Shown here: positions 56,081 through 64,000 of the stretch, in pieces
How positions within the stretch are numbered: the stretch's first letter is position 1
Layout: each line of letters opens with the position of its first letter
Source of the DNA: Salvator merianae
Lineage: Eukaryota > Chordata > Lepidosauria > Squamata > Teiidae
Direction: 5' to 3'
NCBI GenBank assembly: GCA_003586115.2
Contig: QVOM02000101.1
Span: forward strand, 25,152,512-25,216,511
DNA length: 64,000 nucleotides
The notes under the pieces: model-generated
What the model saw: the letters and a program-made list of their open reading frames with translations, nothing else
Told to the model about the DNA's origin: nothing
Databases searched by the model: none
Made by a program: the position numbers and the translations under genes

Positions 56081-56887
56081 AGTTATCTTGCCTGTCTCTC
56101 ATATTTATCTGAACTTTGAAAAGGCAATTCTGGTATCACTACGAAATTTGCAGCATCAATCAATCAGTCAACCAATCAGTCAATCAATCAGGTTTATTCA
56201 ATCAAAGGTCACAAAAGCTACAGCATTAGGAAATAAAGGTTAGAAACTCATTTTTCAATATTTGCTTTGGATAGGAATATGTATGTAGTTTTTAACAGAT
56301 TTTTTTTAAAAATCACATGTTCTGGAAATGTTGGTTAAAATGTATTGTTTGAACATCTGTTTGACAGATGGATATTCTAAATTGAAGATATTTCACAGGT
56401 AGTATTATATTTTATTTTGACTGTTTTTTCCCTATCTCTCACCTACTTTTCCTTCTGCATTCCCTTTCTTTTCACTTTACTCCTCCCCTTTTCTCTCCTC
56501 CCCTTTTTTCTCCCTCTTCTCCCTTTTAAGTACTGATTGATTATTTATATTTATTTATTTATTTGATTATTTGATTATTTATATTTGTAATTCTTAATTG
56601 TTTTACATTTTAATAGATATATTGCTAAAACTGTATAATCAGAATATAAAGGAAATCTAAATTTCCTCCTTATGCTTAAGATGAAGAATTAATTTGAATA
56701 CCTAGTACTCAAGTGTGAATTATTTTAACATTCCTGTGAAGGCATTTAAATTTATTAAGGCAATAACTTTAGACAAGAAGTGTAGAATAGTAAAGAGGAT
56801 TCTTCACACACTGTGTGAGATGGTCATGCATGTCTCTGTACAGTTTTATAATCTAAAATTAATAAAGTTATATGGAAAATATCTTTT
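56081..56887. other. No gene seen; CAATCAGT-type repeat at 56155-56195
   Basis: Short imperfect CAATCAGT/CAATCAAT repeats, a pyrimidine tract at 56430-56530 and TTTATTTA text. Bounded by two outward-facing LINE tails. Confidence 0.4.
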
Positions 56888-57202
56888 TTGATGGAATTTA
56901 CTATGGGAAGAGGTAGTGACAGCAATCAGTCTAGATAGCTTTAAGAAAGGATTGGACAGATTCATGGAGGTCAGGTTTATCAATGGATACTAGAATGGAT
57001 GCCTAGGTACTGCCTCCAGAGTGGAGAGACAGGCAGGATTTCTCTAAAGGCCTTTTGCAGGGAGTCAAGAACAGGTGAAGGTTTTGCCTTTTATTCTGCT
57101 TGAGAATGCCCAGAAGCAACTGGTGGGCCACTGTGTGAAACAGACTGCTGGACTAGATGGGCTGTGGCCTGATCCAGCAAGGCTCCTCTTATGCTCTTAT
57201 AA
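56888..57202 (+). mobile_element. CR1-like (L3-type) LINE 3' end
   Basis: The last coding words (GMEFTMGRGSDSNQ-like, SFKKGLDRFMEV-like) lead to TACTAGAATGGATGCCTAGG, then ACTAGATGGGCTGTGGCC and GGCTCCTCTTATGCTCTTAT. Fuller copy of the tail found at 7.4, 19.8 and 55.9 kb. Confidence 0.85.
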
Positions 57203-58870
57203 ATGCAGATCAAATGTTTCCTATAGAGTATCTCTTTGGGAGAAAAGACTAGTTCAAAGATTTATCTACATTCATTTTTATTGGTCTTTTGTTTTCTCCC
57301 TTTTCCCCCTTTGAAATATTTTTTTCTTCTCTTTTTTCTTCTATTAAAATTTTAGTTATTTGCTTAATTATTTCAAATAGTTTATTATGTATAAAATCAG
57401 CATTTCTAAAACAAAAAAAAAACTATTTTAAGTAAACATATTATTCATCTCTTTCACTTTTAAGTAGTGATTACTTCTCTTTCATAAACATAGATTTATA
57501 AGAGATATTTGTTAGCACTTGTTTCCTTGCTGTTACTATTATCATAGTTTTTTTTTCTTTCTTTCTTGTCTCTATTATCATACATGAAATACGTCAAGTT
57601 GAGTTAGATTTTATCTTACTGGAATTTTCAATAGGTTTTCCTATATATAGTCCTTTATTATTCTCTTTTCCTTCCTTCCTTCCTTCCTTCCCCTCTCTTC
57701 CTCTCTCTCTCTCTCTTTTTTTTTGCTTTGCTCAAACTGCTGGGGGTTTTTTGCTTTGTTTTTTCACCTTAGTGTCATTTTTGCTAAGGGTTTGCATGAG
57801 TAAGTCTTCTGAAATCTTTTTTATTCACTATTATATTTTAATATGCAATTGTTTTGACTCTTTTCTTTCATTTGGACTCTGAAAATCATTGTTGCAATAT
57901 GATATAAAATATGCACATAAAGTGCAATCCTGAGTGCACTGGTAGCAAAAATATTGGCCCCTTCCACATATAATATTTAAATAGCATTGTGATTAGATTA
58001 ATTTTGAACAACATTGAATGTGGAAGTGGAGAATTGATATGAAAAAGATGCATATGATGAAGAATGGGGGATGATTTTACATATAGCATTACTATGTGTG
58101 TGTGTGTGTGTGTGTGTGTGTATGGTTTGTTTTGTTTCTCTTTTAATTTTATATGTTTCTTGTTCCACCCTTTGGTGAAAGGGATGTTATAAATAAACAT
58201 TAGTATTCCTATTAGTATATTACATACAAGGCTTCTATAATAGGCTGCACATCTAGGTACCAAAAGATTGAATCACAAAAGAATACTGAATTTAGAACAG
58301 GAAATATGTCCCTGGGATCACCAAAGTGCTAGTGGAAATGGAGTTCAAGAACAATCTGAATTACCACAAATCTCTTTTCTCCATGTTGGAGAAATCAAAA
58401 AGTAGAAGCTCCAGTAATTCAGGTCTTGCTTCATACAAACATCAGTCTTTCTATATCTGATGCCACTCAGTTCAATTCACTGTTCCTCTTGCTAGTCATC
58501 ACAACATGCTAAATGCTCATGCAAAATGAAAGATAATTTAATCTTTTGTTCGGTAAGGAAGGATGCCTCCCTGCTGACAATTCCCAGATAGATATTTCCT
58601 TTCCCTCTAGTGGCTTCTCCACTCAGACATGGAATCAGCTGCACAGTGCCTGCTGGTTTTGTTAACAATTGCCCTCAAGGTACTAGTGCTATCCAATTAA
58701 AGCACCAGCAAAGCACACAGGAGTGCTGAGCGCTATAGAACAAGATTTTTCTTTGCACTCCGACACAGACACTTTCAGCTATCAGACAAAAGGAACAGGC
58801 CATTCATCCATAATGTACAGAACCTCTCTACATTCATTGCTTTTTGGATGCTTTTCTATCTTTACAACCT
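57203..58870. other. No gene seen; pyrimidine tract 57540-57725 and (GT)n 58095-58120
   Basis: TTCTTT, CTTC and CT repeats make up the pyrimidine tract. 58400-58810 is repeat-free and of balanced composition, another candidate for conserved non-coding sequence. Confidence 0.4.
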
Positions 58871-59175
58871 GTTGAGACTATAGCTGCATTTCCACATTTG
58901 GAAAAAAAAGTGGCTTGAACATGGTGCTAGATATGCTAGCATATGGATGTTCCTGTTCTCATTACACCTCTAATACACATTAAAGGCCTTTGGCCATTTC
59001 CACGTGGCATGAGCTAGCATGTCCATGGTGGGCTGGGCTATCAATAGTTCACAATGCAGACAGTCCATCTCCATCCTGGCCCAGCTTCGAAGGCCGGGAA
59101 TAAAAGTGTGTGGATGCTACCACCTCTAAACCATTTTCAAGTCACTTTTTATTCTGTGTGCAGATGCAGTCAGTG
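58871..59175. mobile_element. MITE(s) of families C and D
   Basis: Outer ends TAGCTGCATTTCCACATTTG and TGTGTGCAGATGCAGTCA resemble family C. From 58983, TTTGGCCATTTCCACGTGG matches the family D end at 54.6 kb, so a D-like block lies inside or is shared. Confidence 0.45.
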
Positions 59176-59314
59176 ATTCTAAGCATAGAAATCACTGTCA
59201 TAAATAATCCCAATTCCATTAGAGAGAATTAAAAATGTGTTAGCTAGAGAGAGAGAAAAAGTAATACAATATTCTAAAAATATAAATGATCTTTCTCTTT
59301 GCTTCCAGTTATAC

Positions 59315-59383
59315 AAAGCAAAGCAAAGCAAAGCAAAGCAAAGCAAAGCAAAGCAAAGCAAAGCAAAGCAAAGCAAAGCAAAA
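59315..59383. repeat. (AAAGC)n microsatellite
   Basis: About thirteen perfect AAAGC units. Confidence 0.97.
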
Positions 59384-60730
59384 AAGATGTATTTAAATCC
59401 TTAACTAATAAATTCCATGGTTCTTAACAAGACTTCATATGAATAACGAGTAACAGGTAACATGATATTAGCAGCAACTCATTGTAGCCTTTGTGACCAA
59501 GCACCTGAAATGAGCTTTTTGTGTGTGTTGCAGACTACAATAAGCAAACAATCCTTATTATAGTCACAGCCCAGAAAATTAACATATATACACAGTACTA
59601 CAATATAACTACACATTTAAAAACCATGAAGCAATAAGATGAAAAAAATTACAGTAACATCTCAATGCAGGATCAAAATTTTGGAATTGCTTTAAACTAC
59701 ATCAATATGGGTAGGGCGCAAATGGGGTGGTATAGAGACAACCAAAGGCCCATTCCATCACATACAATTGCATACACAGACGCCTACATTGGTCTTGGGG
59801 ATCAGAGGAAGGGTTCTTTCTACAGGGAATAAAGGGCACAGCGCACAACTAGGACTGTAAATGTAGCTCCCAGTTGGTGTTACAATGGTTTTACAGGAAT
59901 TTTGTGGATGCAGTATGGGCAAAGGACATTTTAATTTGCCTAGCTTGGAACAAGTTGTGACCTGGCACAGGTTGTGTGTGATATTAGTTGAGAAATGAGC
60001 AAGCATGTCTTGACCTAAGATGCACAAACATGACATGTTCTTTTCTGGTGTCAAATCGTGATCCTTGGCTTGTATTGACAGCCTGGTTTTGTAAAGTGAA
60101 ATTGATATTGATTACCCTTATAAAGTTTAAATTATTTGCATGACAGTTTTAGAAAAAAGGTATAAAAGGCAAAGGCATTTGAGGGTATTTGGTGAGGAGT
60201 TACCAGTTCTTCTAGATGTCTCACATTGTCTGAGTCGGAGCTCTGCAATTCCTTCACCTCTTTTCCAAACTTGGGGTCTTTCTGTACTTTTTGGTGCTGC
60301 ACCAGCAAGTGTACTAAGGTGTAGCCATGAGACATTATTATATACAAATGGATATGGATCCTATGAAATATAACTATAAGGATTTCAAATACAGAGAATC
60401 TGACCAGAATCCCTGGACTCTGTAGAAACTGATTTTCTCTGCTTATCTCTTGAATAAGTTAACCTGGCGGCTCAGAGAAGCTCAGGAAATTATGCATTAA
60501 TAGTTAACAAAAGGTTGGGCAACTATCTGGCCATCAACTAGTCCATTGTTCAAACTTACACCTTGAGAACTCCTCTTTAAGAATGCAAATAGCAGCATTT
60601 AAGCTAATCAACCAGAGTAGTTATCTGTCTGTCTACGTGAAAAAGCACATGTTTGCTCTGCTAAAATAAGTTTCCTCCTTTTTCTGTTTGGGAAAAAGAA
60701 TATAAAAAGTTCAGGTTTTTCTATTAAAAA
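59384..60730. other. No gene seen
   Basis: Unassigned. Short frames of up to 98 codons without domains. Confidence 0.3.
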
Positions 60731-60835
60731 GTTAAGTTAAGTTAAGTTAGGAGAAGAGAGGAGTTAGCAGGAGCTGAGGACGGAGGAGAAGTAGGAGAAG
60801 AGAGGAGTTAGCAGGAGCTGAGGACGGAGGAGAAG
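60731..60835 (+). repeat. (GTTAA)n followed by two exact 44-bp tandem units
   Basis: Nearly four GTTAA units lead straight into 60748-60791 and 60792-60835, two identical 44-bp copies beginning TAGGAGAAGAGAGGAGTTAG. Purine-rich. Such short tandem duplications occur in 5' regions of non-LTR elements, so the 60.7-61.3 kb region could be an L1-type 5' leader; this is inference only. Confidence 0.9.
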
Positions 60836-61739
60836 ACATTATGGAGCAGGAGAAGAAGAAAGCATCTCAGCGCCATGTTTACCTTCGCTAAGAGCTGATT
60901 TTTTACCTCCCTGAAATGGGAGAGAACAGATTTTTCCAAGGAGCTGCCCGATTCACTGCTTGCAGTCTCCTTTATTTTCCCTTTTTGAGCTGATTTCACT
61001 AAAAGAGGGATTCCATATCTCTCTCTATGCCCCTTGGCAAAAGAGCTGTTTTTGCTTCTAAAGGAGTAAGGGTTGTGGAGCCGTGTCTACATCCCATTCT
61101 CTGATTTTTCATGTATTTTTGCCTGCAAGAGACCCATGCATCCTTTCCCCCAAATTGTCCTTTTTGCCATAATGAAGTTTCATCTGGAGAAGACTACAGT
61201 TGGTGAGAGTTATCCCTTAGTGCTGAGGACATTCTTTAGTCTTCATTGCTAGCTTCTTCCAGACTATCTCTCTCTTTCTCTCCCCCCCCCCGCCGCCTTC
61301 TACCTCTTTTACACACACTAAATAGGTCTCCTTACTTAGTTTGGAGCCAAGCCTTTTTCTTTTTGCTTTCCAAATGCCAAACTACCTATCCTACCTATGA
61401 AACTGGCTGATTCTAACAAATTACTTTGTTTATGGCTATATTTTTGGATTTCAATCTTTTTGCTGGGTTATAATAAAAGATGCACCATTCTTTTCAAGGA
61501 CTACCTCCCCTTTATTTGCATTTCCTATGTCAATTTAGCGTTATTAAAACCAGAACCAAAATATCGATCCCTACAAAGGTCTAATATCTGGGCAGAAGCT
61601 AATTTCCCCAAAATATCTTCCCAGAGCTCGGCCTTTAACAAAGGGCTTCCCGTCCACATGTGTGTGTACTACAGGATCCTCCGCTCAATACTAGCACACT
61701 CTGTCCGTGCGATATCAAAGTCTCAGTAGTATATTAGCA
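60836..61739. other. No gene assigned; 110-codon frame at 61397-61729
   Basis: After the tandem units the sequence is pyrimidine-rich (CCCCCCCCCCGCCGCC near 61283). The open frame beginning MKLADSNKLLCLWLYF has a hydrophobic start (about residues 9-25) but no recognised family and no supporting context. It might be part of an unrecognised element. Confidence 0.25.
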
Positions 61740-62062
61740 GGGCCTAATCTGGAACATCTGGGGTGTACAAAAGGTGCACCCCTTTGTGTTTCTGATTATA
61801 GGGGGATCCATTTCAGTGATGAGTATTCTTGCGCTGCTAAAATTAGTTCCCCAGGAACTCTGAGGCTAGTAACCTTTGTTCCTAGCTGTCAGAGTCCTCA
61901 AGAATAGCTCTGAAGCTCATGTGAGTGGGGGCAAGACTGGAACAGGGTCACCTGCAAATGGCACTGTTCCACAACAACCCTTGCCATGATTCAGACCAGA
62001 AGGTCTTGTATGATCCAGATCCACTGGTCCAAATCATGAAAGGAAAGAGCAGAAAGGCCCTC
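61740..62062. mobile_element. MITE family B copy
   Basis: Left AGGGCCTAATCTGG (decayed), right GAGCAGAAAGGCCC. Interior GGGGGATCCATTTCAGTG, CTCTGAAGCTCATGTGAG and GATCCACTGGTCC are family words. Confidence 0.6.
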
Positions 62063-62189
62063 AGACTAGCATGTGGGAAGAAAACAGAATAAAAGTCCCC
62101 ATGTTGAAAAATTGATTCTTGAGAGATAAGAAGAATATCAAAATGGAGTTTAGCACCTGACATTCCACACAGCAAATTTCATCTTCTGG

Positions 62190-63470
62190 TCTTCCAAACG
62201 TCTTTTTTTTTTTTTAATTAATATATAAAATTACACTTAATAACTCATGATTCAACAATTAACATTTTAAACTACTGACTTCCTACTTCCCAGATTTCTT
62301 CTATATTTCATACCCCCCAACCACACAGTTCTTATCTTCTACCAATAGTCTTCTTTTCTCTTCATTCTCTCCCTCCAGCAAACACCAATCCATTTTCCAA
62401 GTCGGCTTTCCAGATCTTGCAAAAGTTCAATAGAGGGTTTCCAGCTTTCACAAAAATCTATCCACTGCCTTATTTTTCTGCAAATTATTATATTTATCCA
62501 ATCTACGCAAGCTCTCAGAATCTTCTTCTCATATCAGTCTTTCAATAATTTGGCTTCTGCCCATTATTCTACTCAGCCACTTCTTAAATTCCCCCTTCTG
62601 ACTCCTTCAGTTTTTGTTTTCTTTTTTCTTTTTTCTCCTCCTCCAGTCCTTTCTTTGTTTACACCAGAAATGTTGTTTATTCTCAGATTTCTGTTTGAAT
62701 CTTTGCTGCTTCCAAATATAGGTTGTTTCTGTTATTATTCACTTCATATGTTCCTTCCTCCCCTGTAAGATTTTTTCCAAGGCTTCCTTCAGTGAAAAAA
62801 TATAACCTTGAACTGTTATCAGTAGTAGAGACAACTCGTTCTGTCTTGTAGTCTGTATTTCTTGAGCCATAAATTTTGTCTGAGGAATTTCTGCCTTAAG
62901 ATCGTCCAGTTTCAAAGTCTTATCCTTTGTTTCATGAAGTTCAGTGCGTATAGCACCTATTTCATTTTTAAGGTCTTGTCTTAATCTCTCAAAAGTCAGC
63001 CCCTGAATCTCAAAGGAACTCCGCATTTCTTGAAAAATAGCATCCATTTTTTTAAGCAGTAAATTTGATTGCCGGTCACACTGTTAATTTTTTTCTAGTT
63101 GCATGTTTTTCTTCTCCATATTTAGCTTAAAACTTGGTTCTCTGAGGAAGCCCTCTAATAAATAAAGGCACTTTTTTTTTCTTCCTTTGTCTTAATTAAA
63201 CCAAACTCCCATATCTTTGCAGCCTGCTTATTTGCTTAGCTGATAAGGGCATTTTAATAAGACACTGAAAACCCTGGTGTGTCTGAGGAACAGAACTTTG
63301 AATGATTTATCTAAAAATTCACAACCTTTGTAAATACTTTAGCATCTTGCTGAATTACGATGTTTAAACTTTCGGCATGCATTATCCAAGCTGTAATTGT
63401 AGAGGTTTTTTTTATTATTATTTTCCTTTTGTTAATGTTTATCTTAGTTTTAATGTCTTCATAAATTAAA
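62190..63470 (-). mobile_element. L1 LINE with internal deletion
   Basis: Minus strand. The 102-codon frame 62739-63047 begins MDAIFQEMRSSFEIQGLTF and has the heptad-rich, charged text (LKNEIGAIRTELHETKDKTL) of the coiled-coil half of L1 ORF1, which forms RNA-binding trimers. Downstream (62350-62560) the words WIDFCESWKPSIELLQ look like the end of L1 ORF2, so most of the element between is missing. The A/T-rich left part to 62190 would be the 3' untranslated region. Sequence right of 63047, up to perhaps 63800, may be the 5' leader. L1 identity is inferred from coiled-coil texture plus these words. Confidence 0.5.
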
Positions 63471-63901
63471 AAGAGGGTCGGCTGAACTTACAGTCCTGAA
63501 GATGACAGTCTTGAAGACTACACACAACATGACTCGGGAATGTTGACGAATTTCCCCCAGCTCCTTAATCTCCTCTGTACACAGATTGCCATGAATCTCT
63601 CGCCGCCCCCGCTGGGGGGAGACTTGATGGAGCTCAAATGAGGAATCCCTCCACCTCCCTCTCACTCAGGGAGATGCAATCTTCTGACAGAGGGGGTTTG
63701 AACTCCCCCCTCTGTCTCTTCACGTTGTGGTTTGCTCAAAGCAAAAATCCTCTCAGCAACTACATTCGGTCATCTTACCCAGAAGTTTGGAAGTCTTCCA
63801 AACTTCTTATGGATTTGGTCAACTCAATACAAAGGACTGTAAGCATGAGAGTGTTTGTAAATGATTTTATTGCTTAATGTTTTCTTTGTAATTCAATATA
63901 T

Positions 63902-63902
<1 letters not shown>
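63471..63902 (-). other. Possible L1 5' leader
   Basis: G/C-richer than its surroundings with CCGCCCCCGCTGGGGGG and a hairpin AGAAGTTTGGAAG/CTTCCAAACTTCT at 63781-63807. It is placed as a leader only because it lies upstream of the ORF1-like frame. No gene seen. Confidence 0.3.
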
Positions 63903-63960
<58 letters not shown>

Positions 63961-63962
63961 TT
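63903..63962. repeat. (ATT)n microsatellite
   Basis: About nineteen ATT units near the window end. Confidence 0.97.
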
Positions 63963-64000
63963 ATTGCTGGTGTGGCATTGTCTTGAATGGATATTTAGCC

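Noticed and set aside
60731..60750. GTTAA run as interstitial telomere or origin
   Set aside because: The unit is not TTAGGG and the run is short; it is an ordinary microsatellite.
63459..63877. Frames near the window end as genes
   Set aside because: Both strands carry short frames over the same G/C-richer patch; neither has a recognisable domain.

Overview
The window reads as non-coding, repeat-packed nuclear DNA of an amniote, most likely a squamate reptile (lizard or gecko; inferred from the repeat mix, not proven). It contains CR1 with a GDSL-type ORF1, well-preserved L2, a second CR1-like LINE with a TTATGTTCTTAT-type tail, degenerate L1, a Tc1-like transposon, a tRNA-derived SINE, a solo LTR and many short inverted-repeat (MITE-like) transposons, plus long GT, GAAA, AAAGC and ATT microsatellites. 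Birds and mammals normally lack this combination. I found no host protein-coding exon, rRNA, functional tRNA or CRISPR array that I could defend. The long open frames that carry recognisable protein motifs belong to LINEs; most other frames are shadows or run through MITEs and microsatellites.

Layout. 1-0.7 kb: L2 endonuclease piece on the minus strand, followed by MITEs to 2.6 kb. 3-6.3 kb: mostly unassigned sequence with older repeats. 6.3-8.2 kb: 3' half of a CR1-like LINE split by a CpG-rich 609-bp MITE. 9.3-9.7 kb: MITE. 10.4 and 13.4 kb: GAAA tracts. 12.3 kb: a perfect 37-bp-arm palindrome. 13.8-14.6 kb: L1 reverse-transcriptase piece. 16.3-18.5 kb: CpG-rich MITE, L1 piece, Tc1-like element, then a tRNA-SINE interrupted inside its B box by a solo LTR. 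19.7-20.8 kb: LINE 3' tails on the minus strand. 21-23.5 kb: two MITEs, one inside an L1. 25-34 kb: MITE-rich. 34.9-38.6 kb: L2 split by a 1.46-kb unidentified insertion. 39-41 kb: MITEs. 42.9-47.3 kb: near full-length CR1 (ORF1 and ORF2, both broken) with an inverted second CR1 3' end at its 5' side. 47-54 kb: sparse, with a 512-bp MITE at 52.4 kb. 55.9-57.2 kb: two outward-facing LINE tails. 60.7-64 kb: a purine-rich tandem duplication, a MITE, an internally deleted L1 on the minus strand and an ATT microsatellite.

The elements do not form a pathway. The autonomous LINEs (all inactive here) would have supplied reverse transcriptase for their own copies and perhaps the SINE; the MITEs need a transposase not encoded in this window. 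The most interesting material is one MITE family ('family A', my name) with a different hairpin just inside each end, the recurrent T-run/A-run junctions including one inside a CR1 endonuclease frame, and the uncharacterised insertion in the L2. I do not see an obviously new biological system; these are leads on mobile-element structure.
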